From positions 3,782,001 through 3,846,000 of the forward strand of contig JAHEWK010000003.1 of the NCBI GenBank assembly GCA_020740775.1: 64,000 nucleotides of DNA, given 5' to 3'. The notes under the pieces are model-generated. The model saw only the letters and a list, made by a program, of their open reading frames with translations. It searched no databases and was not told where the DNA came from. The stretch comes from Ilyonectria destructans. Its lineage: Eukaryota > Ascomycota > Sordariomycetes > Hypocreales > Nectriaceae. Shown here piece after piece: positions 39,101-48,894 of the stretch. The position numbers and the translations under genes are program-made. Every line of letters starts with the position of its first letter. Positions within the stretch are counted from its first letter, which is position 1.

Positions 39101-39930
39101 CTCACACTCGGCTAGGACCACAGCATCGCGCGTCGGCGTCGCTCTCCGTAGCTCACGAGATGCACCTCTACCAAGATGAGGCATTCCTCTTCCTGCCCTA
39201 TCACCCTCACGGCACCCTGCTGGATGTCGTCAACTGGTTCCGAGCCGAGCCCTCTGCCGTCATGGACGAGCAGCTGGCCATGTTCTTCACGGTTGAGCTG
39301 ATGCGAACCGTCGAGGCCCTGCACTCCAAGGGTGTCCTGCACGGTGACCTGAAGGCAGACAACTGTCTGCTCCGCCTGGACTCAATGCCAGGCGACTCCC
39401 TCGCCAGCCAATGGCACCCCGACGGCAGCGGCGGGTGGTCGTCGCGGGGCGTCGTACTCATCGACTTTGGCCGCGGCATCGACATGCGCGCCTTCGTCCC
39501 CGACGTCGAGTTCATCGCCGATTGGAAGACGAGTGCGCAAGACTGTGCCGAGATGCGCGAGGGCCGCCCGTGGACGTGGCAGATCGACTACCACGGCCTA
39601 GCCGGCACCATCCACTGCCTGCTCTTCGGCAAGTACATCGAGACCGTACGCTGCGACCAGGGCGGTCTCGGCAAGACGGGACGCAAGTACCGCATCCGTG
39701 AGAGCCTCAAGCGCTATTGGCAGACGGACCTGTGGGCCGACTGCTTCGAGCTGCTGCTGAACCCGGGCTCGTTTGTCGCCGCCGAAGATGGCGCCAGCAT
39801 GCCCGTGTTGCGCTCTATGCGCGCTGTCCGCGAGCGCATGGAGGCGTGGCTCGAGGCCAACTGCGAGAGGGGCGTCGGGCTCAAGTCCCTGGTCAGCAAG
39901 CTTGAGGCGTTTGCCAGGAGCCGCAAGTGA
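36125..39930 (+). CDS. bub1: Spindle checkpoint kinase Bub1 (Bub1/Mad3 family)
   Basis: Three exons (36125-37105, 37193-37703, 37757-39930) give 1,221 aa. The protein works at kinetochores in the spindle assembly checkpoint, binds Bub3 and phosphorylates histone H2A. Residues 17-19 form a KEN box (QKENIQ), with a second at 295-297. The Mad3/Bub1 TPR domain occupies about 55-205 (L-K-L-W-V-H-Y-I-H region). A GLEBS-like Bub3-binding motif (GTELSFEEIMAGNRG) lies at about 371-385, directly followed by a tandem duplication of 36 residues (397-432 and 433-468). An acidic region follows. The kinase domain spans about 876-1215: Gly-rich loop LGAGAFAPVY, catalytic HGDLKADN (1026-1033; HGD in place of HRD) and DFG at 1067-1069, so it should be active. 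Intron 1 (87 nt) has no stop and keeps frame if retained. Confidence 0.96.
37106..37192 (+). other. Bub1 intron 1, 87 nt, stop-free and in frame
   Basis: Donor GTAAGT at 37106 and acceptor TACAG ending at 37192, with a CTAAT branch-like site at 37158. Length is 29 codons with no stop, so retention would insert 29 residues without changing the frame. It is treated as an intron because the donor is strong and the encoded residues do not resemble the family. Confidence 0.7.
37400..37615 (+). repeat. Tandem 108-bp duplication inside bub1
   Basis: Two head-to-tail copies, 37400-37507 and 37508-37615, each 36 codons beginning DEN and including EPVLVPLRD and QKLVIHQD, with HYDEN at the junction. 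They differ at scattered bases, so the event is not an assembly stutter. A third DEN after copy 2 marks the original continuation. Confidence 0.9.
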
Positions 39931-40234
39931 AGAGGAGAAGGGGAGTCGTGGAAGGATGGGTGGATGATGTTATCGCTGTTATGGCTTGGCGTTGTGGAGG
40001 TCGGAATGGGATAGAAGCGTCGAGTTTTGTTTGGATTGTGTGGCCCCGGTTGTTCTTTTTGATGTCTTTCCCTCCCTCGCTCTCGGGTGAAGAGAATTGT
40101 ATGCATGATGAAATACCCTCCGTCAAGATACTATACGTACACATATACACTCCCCTTTAATATTTATTACACTGCGATCTCAAGCCCTCTAGAGCTGGGC
40201 AGGACCTGAATTACAGGCATCCAATGCCACCCCC
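39931..40234. other. Convergent 3' spacer bub1 / apn1
   Basis: 304 bp between two stop codons; expected to hold both polyadenylation regions. Nothing else seen. Confidence 0.6.
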
Positions 40235-41696
40235 CTACTCGCTGTCATCATCCGAGTCGACCTTCTTCTTCTTCTTGGCAGGGGCCTTCTTCCCCCGCGT
40301 TCCCTTCTTTGAATCCTTCTCCGCCTTGCGATCCACCTGGTCCTGGATCTTGTTCCGCTCTTCCGTGCCCCTGGCCTGCAACTCCTCCTCGAGGGTTGCG
40401 AACTCGTCGCTCTCGGCGTCCATGCCAACGAGGCGCTCGAGGAGTTTGATCTCGTCCGCCCAGACCTGCTTGTCCTCGACGGACTTGCCGTCAGGGCCCT
40501 TGCGGTCGATAGGCGTCTCGAGGACCATGGGCATACCCTGGAAGGCCTCGTGGTTCATGATGCTGTGGAAGGCGCGTAGGCCAAGGAAACCAGTGCCGAT
40601 GTTGGCATGGAGATCACGGTTCGAGTTGAACGGGGCTTTGCTATCGTTCACTGGATAAAGAGTATCTAGATTAGCCGCTGTGACGTTATGGACGGGGAGT
40701 GATAGGGGGCATACGGTGGAATGCCTTCAGGTACTTTTCGCCGACAATGTCATTGAAGGCGTCGATGGTCTTCTTGAAGGCCTCCGGTGTCCGCATATCA
40801 TGTCCAGCTGCAAAGGCGTGGCAGGTGTCGATGCAGACACCCACACGGCCCTTATCCTCAACCAACTCGATGATGTCCCGCAGATCCTCCCAGGTTGCGC
40901 CAATGACATTACCGCTTCCCGCCATATTCTCCAGCACGGTAATCACCGTCTTGGTCGCCTTGTGGGACTTGTTCAGCTGCGCGGCAATGCGTCCGATAGC
41001 AGCGGGCCTGGAGTCACCGTTCGTCGAGCCCGGGTGGAAGTTGTACAGGCGGATGCCGAGCTGTTCGCAGCGATCCAGGTCGTCGACGAAGCTGGAGTAG
41101 GCCTGGTCGGCCTTGGTCTCGTCGGCCTGTGCGAGGTTGACGAGATAGGAGCCGTGGGGGAGGGCATGTTCAGCGGCGCTGTAGCTGTGGTGCTTGCACT
41201 GACTGATGAATTGCGTCTTGGCGGCTGGATCAAGGGGCGGGTTGGTCCATTTGCGCTGCGATTTGAGGAAGAGGGCGAATGAGTTGGCGCCGATTTGGAC
41301 GGCATTGGCGACGGAGTTCTGGACGCCTGCGAGAATTATCAGAAAATGACGAGGCAACATTCAGTCGGGGTAAGGGCACAAACCTCCCGCAGCACTGACA
41401 TGGGCGCCAATGTACATGGCCTTCTTGAGTGACGGCACGGCGGTGCGGTCGGCGAGCGGCATGGCGTCCTCGTCTTTGGCCTTGGTCTTGCGCTTCTTGG
41501 TCGTCTTGGTCGCCGGTGCGGGTGCCTCGTTCTCGGGCTCCGGTTCAGCCTTGCGCTTCACGGCAGCCTTGGAAATGGCACCAGTGTGTACGCTGACTGT
41601 TCTTCGAGGGGCGGGCTTGGAGACGGGCTTGACGTCCTCGTCGTGATCTTCGTTGTAGCTGACGACTTGCCTCTTGCGCGGCGATGAGCGAGCCAT
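40235..41696 (-). CDS. apn1: Apn1-type AP endonuclease (endonuclease IV family)
   Basis: Three exons (41696-41384, 41326-40715, 40650-40235; introns 57 and 64 nt) give 446 aa. Apn1 cleaves DNA 5' of abasic sites and removes blocked 3' ends in base excision repair, using three Zn2+ ions. The first 90 or so residues are Lys/Arg-rich (SSPRKRQ, TKKRKTKAK), probably for nuclear targeting. The TIM-barrel core starts at YIGAHVSAAGG. Metal-ligand positions visible: H in LPHGSY (about 162), H in NFHPGS (about 202), E in VLENMAGSG (about 237), D and H in CIDTCHAF (about 271 and 274), H in AFHLNDSK (about 308), H in DLHANIG (about 323) and E in VLETPID. A Lys-rich tail (GKKAPAKKKKK) follows the core; such tails are common in fungal Apn1. 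It is convergent with bub1. Confidence 0.95.
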
Positions 41697-42208
41697 TGTT
41701 GGTCCTAAGCGCAATGGATATAGTATTCGTTTATTCTCCGAGATGATGAGGCGAGCTTGCTGGTGAAGAAGGAATTCGTTCCAAGTCTTCCGGTGGAGGG
41801 TTGCGACTGGAAAAGCAATGTCCACTTAGACTGCGCTGGGTGACGCGAATGACGCGGTGCGCCCTAGTGATGACCAAGCGCGCAGTCACCTGACTTTTAC
41901 ATCCATCGCAACACAGTGCTGGTCGTCACCATCAAGTTCATCTCAAGGAAGTCGTCAGGGTCATATTCCAGTAATTATTATCCTACTCGCAATCCTCTAG
42001 TTTCGAATGATCTCCACGGAGGACGAAGCGCTAGACGGTCGAGTCTATCAAAATTCCCATACACATATAAAACTCCTATACCTGCCAACCTCCTGCCCAC
42101 CTCCTGCCCACCTCCTGCCCAACCAGTCCATTGACAATGTCATTCCCCAGTCACCAACATAGAAAAGTTCATTTTGTTTAGTATACATCTGACATAGGAG
42201 AAGAAAGA
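41697..42208. other. Spacer upstream of apn1
   Basis: 512 bp with the Apn1 promoter and the acyltransferase 3' UTR. It holds an 11-bp tandem repeat at 42089-42121. No gene seen. Confidence 0.55.
42089..42121 (+). repeat. 11-bp tandem repeat, three copies
   Basis: Three perfect copies of CCTCCTGCCCA, non-coding, near the 3' end of the acyltransferase gene. Confidence 0.9.
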
Positions 42209-43878
42209 CTAGGAAATTATTTCCAACTCGACACCAGCTGCAAACTGGTCCTTGTACGTTGCCCACAGCTTCTCGATCTCCTGGACGTATTTCTCATGGA
42301 GCAGATCAATTTCCTGTTGCTCTGGCTGCGGACCATGCGCCCTGTCCACTCGGATCGGCTTCCCAACCACGATGTTGACTGGTCGCCGGTATGGCATGAA
42401 GCCGACGTCGTAGTTCATCACGCCACGACCATGGAGCGCGGGTACAGTGAACTTGAACACCTTGAGGAAGATCATCTGCAGCTGGTGCACGAGAGGGTGC
42501 GTCTTGGGGCTCAGCTGGTCATACAGATCGTTCTCTCCGAAACCAATGACCGGCACCAAGTCTGCTCCAGTGCGAAGCGCCATCTTAACGAAGCCTTTGC
42601 GGCCCTTGAGAATCAGTCGCAGAGTCCCTGGTTGAGCCTCAAGCGACTCCCGAGCGCCTCCGACGACAATAGTGACAGCACGGCCCTGACCATCATTCTT
42701 GGGGCCACCCTTGTTCAGAATATTCCAGATGGACTCTTTCGACACAGATTGAAGCCCCATGAGCAAAATCCAGTCTCGATTGAATGGGAGGCGGAAGTTG
42801 GAGTCGAGTGTGAGCAAAGTGTTGGTGATGCCCGGGAACAGGTCTGCGAACCCAAGAGCGTTCGTGACGAAGGCGGCCCAGGCACCATGGGAGATGATTC
42901 CATGGGGATGGTATCCAAAGATGTACTTCCTCTTTGGGTCAAGGTCGTATGTCTTGTGCAGCTTCATGGGGAAGTATCCGACAAAGAGCTTCCAGAGCGG
43001 CAGGCTTCGCATATACTCAGATCGATAAGACAGCTTTCCGTTAGTTGCCGCGGTGGAGAGGGTAAGGTGAATGAGATATGGCACCAGGATTGGCCATGTC
43101 AGAGGGTTGGCACAAATCAACCAAAAGATGGACACGAAGAGACCGATGGACATGCAGTGAAAGAGCACGGCGCCTGTCTGCATTCGGCGGATCATAGGAA
43201 CGCGCAAGGGAGCAAAGTGAATGCCTCCGGCCCGCCAGCCCTCCCGCTCGCGCCTGATCTCATCGAGGGTAGGCAATTTGGGGTACGTATGGTGGTCGTG
43301 CTCGATGACAGCTCCATCGGCTGGTTTTCCGGCGACGACGGCCGCGTATGTCTTCGGCGCGCCATTGGAGGGAGGCGCCGACCGTTTCGTTTTACCATTG
43401 ACCTTAGGGGTGTTCGTCCGGGCTTCCGGGTCTGTGGGCTTTGGGCTCTCTGGGAGAGTCTGTTTGTGATCGTCAGTTTGGGACTTTTTGGAAGGGATGC
43501 AGATGGGCCTACGGAGGCAGCTTTGACATGTGAAGAAGGCTCTCGTGGTCGGGACTGGTCGGTCTCGGGGTTATCAATAGTCACCACCTTCTCATTCGAT
43601 TCAGCTAGAAGAGATCCTGCTGCTATGTTAGCACTGACTACAATATGGAGAACGATTCCATCAAGAATTCCCTGTGTTCGTAGACGAAGGCTGGCCACTA
43701 GGTGTCGCCTAGGAGGTCGCGCGACGCCCTTGCAACATGATGACACGGCGAGCCGCCGGTCAAGCCGATGCGCTGCACTGCGCAACCTGATCGCTGGCCC
43801 AGGCGTCGCATCAATAAGCAGCACACTGGACTCACCATTCTCAATCTGAACGCCAGACTCGACCCCAGCGTTTGCCAT
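42209..43878 (-). CDS. dga1: DGAT2-family diacylglycerol acyltransferase
   Basis: Three exons: 43878-43836, about 43616-43513 and 43459-42209, giving about 465 aa. The exon 2 acceptor may be 43617 or a nearby AG a codon or two upstream; all keep the frame. The enzyme transfers an acyl chain from acyl-CoA to diacylglycerol to make triacylglycerol at the ER and lipid droplets. Features: a hydrophilic N-terminal region, two adjacent hydrophobic segments (about 146-181, FHCMSIGLFVSIFWLI), the active-site HPHG (about 233-236, IFGYHPHGIISHG), FRLPFNRDWILLMGLQSVSK, the VVGGARESLEA segment, and RKGFVKMALRTGADLVPV. The order and spacing match DGAT2 rather than DGAT1. An unusually long open frame (517 codons) runs antisense to it. 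Confidence 0.94.
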
Positions 43879-44831
43879 GTCGTCGTGGTGGGCAATGTCG
43901 TTGTCCGTCTGGAGGGGTTCAAAGTAAGAGTGTGGTGCGGGCAGCCTCTAGAGGGCCAAGGACAGCAGTGGTAGAACAGCTAGGGCACAGCCACGGCTCC
44001 AATAAGCATTGGATGACATGCAACAAATGGAGAATTCAGGATGTAGGCCGAGCGTGCATGATACGGGCAATAGGCGCCATAACCATGATACGGGTGCTGC
44101 AGCTTTGGGCAAGATCAAGGGATGGTGGGCCGGTTTCATACCCAGTTCGAGGAGAGACCGAGAGGAACCCGATCAAAAGGCCCGTTGCCATTTGCGATGA
44201 CGTCGCGCGCGCTTGCGCCTCGACACGTGAAGTCGGAGAGCTCTCCAACTCATCGGTCCATGGTCCGTGCGTCACTCCCAAAGCCTCGGCAGCTGTCTAC
44301 TTGGATGGGATGCACGTCTTTACCAAAGAAAAAGGAAAAACATCTGTGCGACTGTCACTAAACGAGGTATTCAGGTTGATAGGCCATAAAACGCCGCATA
44401 TATCATCTGCAGTCTGCAGGGTTCTCAAAGGAACATGCATCCCTAATTAATGATTCAAGCTATGCGCCCCTAACCCCTAAGTACAGTAAACTCAGGTCAA
44501 ATCACAAGCTCTGTCTCCCACAGCTTGCTGCTCATTACCCTCGCCGAGTCCAGCAAACCAATGTGGAATTCCCCTACCCCTTCTGCTGGATGCTGCCACG
44601 AGGCATACTATCTGAAGAAGCAAGTGTTTGTAATGTACAGCACAATGCGAGTGCCAATTCATAAAAAATCCCGCGGCCATCTTTTAGGTGGAGGTCCCTA
44701 CCGTCCACGACCAAATTCCCAAGGTCCCAAACGCCTTCAATCAGTACCATGCCAAATCCAGTTTTTCAACATAACGAAAGGGCGTCTCAGTATGCCTATA
44801 ACAAGACGAAAAATCCATCAGGTCCCCTCCA
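43879..44831. other. Spacer between dga1 and the second C2H2 gene
   Basis: About 950 bp holding the dga1 promoter and the 3' UTR of the next minus-strand gene. No gene or repeat recognised. Confidence 0.55.
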
Positions 44832-46640
44832 TCACGCTCTGGCGGCCGCCTCTTGGTTCTCAATCTGCTGCTTCAGGCCAGTAACCTCATGGTCCAGCGA
44901 TACAACCTTGTCTGATAGTAACTTGACCTTCTCCTCCAAAGTCTGTATATATGCCCACACGCTCGGGTCGCTCTGCGCAAACATGTTGCCGCTCTCGCCG
45001 CTTGCCTGTGCTCCACTCCCGCTTCGCGCATGCGTGAATCCCGACGAGCTTGGTGCGGCAAAGCCAGGGTGAGACAGCCCAGGGAGTTTGGGCCGAGGCT
45101 GCCCGCTATGCGGTGATTGCAGGTCTGACGCCCGTCGACCATATTGCTGTTGCTGGAGCTGTTGCGATAGACTCGGCGATCGTTGTCGAGCAATATTGGT
45201 CGAGTCGTGGGCAGGCACACCGGGACTCAGCGGTTTCGGGCTCTCCGTCATGCCGGTTTGGGGGTACATGACAGCCGTAGCCGCAGCAACAGGCATAGAA
45301 GAGATGCTCGTGCTGGGGGTGTGGCTGCTCGCCAGGCTGTTTGTCACGCTGGGTGATGCATTGGAGCTTGCCTGACTCTGGTTTACATTTGGAGGGTATA
45401 ATCCGCTGGTACCAGGTCGAGCGCCTGTAGGTGGATACGTTCGAGAATGAGCAACATACGCATCCGTTGGTGTTCCAGCGACATGCTGAGGGTTGATGCT
45501 GGGCAGACTCTGCCGCCTCAGTTCATCCTCTTCTCCTTCGTAAGGGAGGCACGACATGGTGGAATCGTCCGCATCGACCATGCTGCCGTCCAACTCGTCG
45601 CCATCAGCGAAACTGCCCATGCTTGACCGTCGCCCTGCACATCCACCAGCTCCCTTGCTGTGACGAGCCAAGGCATCACCACGGGCAAATTTGCGATCGC
45701 ATTTTGGACAAATGTGAGGTTTCTCGCCAGTGTGCAGTTTGCCATGGCGCTTCAGGTCATGGAGACGACGGAAGCGCATCTGACAATCGGTGCAGACATA
45801 AGGCTTCTCCTGGCTGTGAGTCAAGAGATGGCTCTTGAGATTATGGTGGCGCGTAAATTCGGTGTTACAGTATGGGCACTTGTGCTTCTTTGACGCAGAT
45901 CCCGGGGGAGATGTCTGGCCCGAGGAGGGCATAGGAAAGCTCATTCCACGAACTGGTGGCTCTGGTAGATGACCACTTGACTGGAGAGACCCCGGGTACG
46001 ACAAAGACCCCGGCTGAGGCCTCTCTTCTTGACCGACAACTTGTTGCGACGTCTGGGGATCGACTTTGGTGTCAATATCCATTGGGGCCGGGCTCTCTGT
46101 GACAGTAACTCCGACGCTGGTTGCACTTTGAGGGCTCGTTTCGCCACGCTCGACAATCTGGGCAGCCGCAGTTTGCGCCAGTGATACGGGATTCGGCGCC
46201 TTGGGGGAGGCTTCCATGGGTGCCGTAGGAGCTGCCTGGGGTATGTCCACCGGGCGACTCATGGCTTGGACCGCTCCGGACATGAGGGAAGCGAGAGCCT
46301 TATGGCCGGGGTTTTCGCTAGTTGGGAGAGGATTTTGGACGTGGATATCTTCGTCGTCGATGTTGTCGTCGCGTCGCCGGCGCTCGTCCTCAAGCGCGGC
46401 GGCACCCGTCAAGGGCGGTGGGGAGGGTCCGGTCGCAAGAGCCAGGCGAGCGGCTTTTGTCGGAGAGCCGATGGATATGATGTGATGCGACTGGGAGCGC
46501 GGCGAGGCAGGCGAAGGTGAGCGAGGCCGCTTCAACAGTCTCACTGGATCGTCTGAAGGGATGAAGTCGGGAGGGGTTGGACCTGGGCGCGTTGCGAGAG
46601 GGGCGTCGGTCGCGGCAAAGGCGGAGGCGTCCGAGGCCAT
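44832..46640 (-). CDS. C2H2 zinc-finger transcription factor with C-terminal coiled coil
   Basis: A single-exon gene of 602 aa. Three C2H2 fingers lie in tandem at about 255-275 (HKCPYCNTEFTRHHNLKSH), 283-303 (YVCTDCQMRFRRLHDLKRH) and 311-327 (HICPKCDRKFARGDALARH), the third extended by KGAGGCAGRRSS. Such three-finger arrays with this linker occur in several ascomycete regulators; I cannot assign the orthologue. The N-terminal 250 residues are Pro/Ser/Ala-rich and the region after the fingers is Ser/Pro/Gln-rich, both likely disordered activation or regulatory regions. The last about 35 residues (IQTLEEKVKLLSDKV...) form a heptad-like helix, likely for dimerisation. It is unrelated in detail to the Crz1-type gene, whose fingers differ. 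Nuclear role inferred. Confidence 0.9.
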   Translation of the reverse strand: MASDASAFAATDAPLATRPGPTPPDFIPSDDPVRLLKRPRSPSPASPRSQSHHIISIGSPTKAARLALATGPSPPPLTGAAALEDERRRRDDNIDDEDIHVQNPLPTSENPGHKALASLMSGAVQAMSRPVDIPQAAPTAPMEASPKAPNPVSLAQTAAAQIVERGETSPQSATSVGVTVTESPAPMDIDTKVDPQTSQQVVGQEERPQPGSLSYPGSLQSSGHLPEPPVRGMSFPMPSSGQTSPPGSASKKHKCPYCNTEFTRHHNLKSHLLTHSQEKPYVCTDCQMRFRRLHDLKRHGKLHTGEKPHICPKCDRKFARGDALARHSKGAGGCAGRRSSMGSFADGDELDGSMVDADDSTMSCLPYEGEEDELRRQSLPSINPQHVAGTPTDAYVAHSRTYPPTGARPGTSGLYPPNVNQSQASSNASPSVTNSLASSHTPSTSISSMPVAAATAVMYPQTGMTESPKPLSPGVPAHDSTNIARQRSPSLSQQLQQQQYGRRASDLQSPHSGQPRPKLPGLSHPGFAAPSSSGFTHARSGSGAQASGESGNMFAQSDPSVWAYIQTLEEKVKLLSDKVVSLDHEVTGLKQQIENQEAAARA

Positions 46641-47090
46641 AGACGCAACTACGGAGAGTGGAATTGAAGTGGGAGAAAGGCGAGGAATTGCAGCATTCAG
46701 CCAGTCTAATGAGGTCGACGTCGCCGTAGCCTTGGGTCAAAGGCACATGTCGGGGCGGGTGGTGATGGTATGTGTGGCTGGAGAGCGTGGCGAGAGCTGG
46801 ATATTTTTCTCCCAGGTAGGCAAGGCAGCGCGAGTGATGAGGCGACGCGGCGGACAAAAAGCAGCGAGCAAACCAGAGAGTGGCTCAGCTGGCAACGACA
46901 ATGAATTGCGACTCGGCAGCTTAAAGAATCAGGCTGAAGGCGCGGGTTGATGCGAGAAAGTTGGGAAATGGTGATTGCGATGATGGAACTGAACCAGACA
47001 AGGCGACGGATGGAGAGGAGAGAGGTGTGAGTACGAGTCGAGAGCGCAGTGTGAGCGAGGTGTGAGGCAAAGGTGGGTGGGCGAGTGAGC

Positions 47091-47130
47091 GGGCGGGTGG
47101 GCGAATGGGCGGGAGGTGGCGGGTGGGTGG
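47091..47130 (+). other. Potential G-quadruplex sequence
   Basis: Seven or more runs of at least three G separated by 1-5 nt within 40 bp, about 450 bp upstream of the C2H2 gene start, on the strand that is template for that gene. Confidence 0.55.
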
Positions 47131-48003
47131 AATAGAGAAGCAGCGGGTGTGGCAGTCGTCGACTCTGGCAGTCAAGCAAGCGCAGCCTGCCTAGCAAAGC
47201 AGTCAGTCAGCCCGCCAGCTAGCCAGCCAACCAAGTGGTCGCTGTGCGTCTTGTGTTTTGACAGCTGCCGGACGTGGGGCTGTCCTTCAGTGACCTCGGT
47301 GGTGACTTTAGTGACTTGCCAGCGCTTGGCCTTCAGGTGGGAACCTTGGAACGTCGAGAAGGCCGGGGGGATGGGTATATTGGGATAATGGGGCGTATTG
47401 GGGCGCGTCTGTAGGGAGCAAGCACGGGAGGGGAGAGAGAAGAAGGGGGAAGGAACGTGCTCCGGGAGGAGGCGGCGACCAAAAAAACCCGAACAGGGCG
47501 AGAGCGGGCGGTGCGTATACGTTTTGGGGAAGACCAACGGGGCTTTGTTTCTTGGGGGGAGCATGGGTGCGAGGTCCGGTGTACATGGTGCGCAAGTTCC
47601 GCAGGTACCTGCCGTATGGGAGAGGTACCTCCTTCGCTCAGCAACAATCAGACGATCCTCCAATATCGGTCAGGTTCTATCATTGTCAGCCCGAAGAAGC
47701 CTGTGTGTGCCTGTCAGACGCGCCAGGAAACTGCAGTTCCAAGGCAGTCTTAATCTGTTTTCGGCTGCCGTAAGCTCGAAGTAGACGCAGTTAAGCCAAC
47801 GCTTCTTCATATTGGTGAGGCAATCCCAGCCTCGCCCTACAACCGCTAATCACTCACCTACATCATACTTAAGTGTGTGTAAGGCGTCCCCCACTCGGCA
47901 GGGCCGTTAAGAAATAAAGCAAGTGTACAAACACCTATCATACGCTTTGATGGAAGCACCAACCCAAAGAAAGAGGCCACCATGTGACACGTCCAAAAGT
48001 GAC

Positions 48004-48038
48004 TGTCCAGCTTCTGTCCAGCTTCTGTCCAGCTTCTG
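48004..48038 (+). repeat. 11-bp tandem repeat, about three copies
   Basis: Three copies of TGTCCAGCTTC in non-coding DNA. Confidence 0.85.
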
Positions 48039-48864
48039 CAGTCGTCGAAGGCTCGGAGGCAGGAAACACCAGAACCGAACACGGCACTGCTGGGGCGACT
48101 GCTGCCGTCGAAGGCACTTTGGACACGCTAAACCAGATATGGCTGAGACCCACGAAACTGGACGTGTCGAGGTCGAGTTGTCAACAAGGTAGGCCCCACT
48201 GCCCTCCAGGACTATCGATGAGAGAGTCAGACGGCGAGACCAGAGGCTGCGAGACTTTGATCCGGCGACCCGCCAGCTGTTTGAGATGGACTCCTAGTGC
48301 TTCCAAAGAGAATGCCACCTTCCGGTATCCTACGAATTGCAACACAAGGCTAGGGGGACACGGCTTTGTCCAAATGCATCAGTCATCATCTTATTCTTAT
48401 TATTGAATTTTTCAACGCGCCTTGGTTCACTTCGTATAAGGCTCTTACTGGTGCCAGCTGAAAATGAACCAACCTGAGCCGGTTGTCAGCCCTCCAGGCA
48501 AGCCCTCGAAGTGGGTACCAGAGTGGCGGTGCAGTGATGGGCCCATCAGTAGCAAGCCGCTGCAGATGGAACGGCGCGCCGCAATCCTAGAAAAACCTGA
48601 GGCTGGCTGGGGTGATGGTGGGCAACCCCGGCGACTTCCATGCCTGGCTCAGGTGTAGAGAGCCATTTGCCAGTGAGCAGGTTTGCTCACTTGAGTGTGG
48701 CTGACCGACCCTAGCCCTGGCTCCGCCACTCTGTATTCATCGTGGCCGCCGCTACCTTTTGTCCACCCGGCCACGGCCACACAGGTCACAGGGTCGCGAA
48801 CCACACCCAGGCGCGCCAGGTCAAGCGGGCTGCGGCGTGCCTCGTGTCAATGGCTCAAGCCCTC

Positions 48865-48894
48865 GATGCTGGCTGATGCTGGCTGATGCTGGCT
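48865..48894 (+). repeat. 10-bp tandem repeat, three copies
   Basis: Three perfect copies of GATGCTGGCT followed by a degenerate fourth, non-coding. Confidence 0.85.

Noticed and set aside
48004..48894. Short direct repeats as a CRISPR-like array
   Set aside because: Contiguous 10-11 bp tandem units without spacers in a eukaryotic genome; simple minisatellites.
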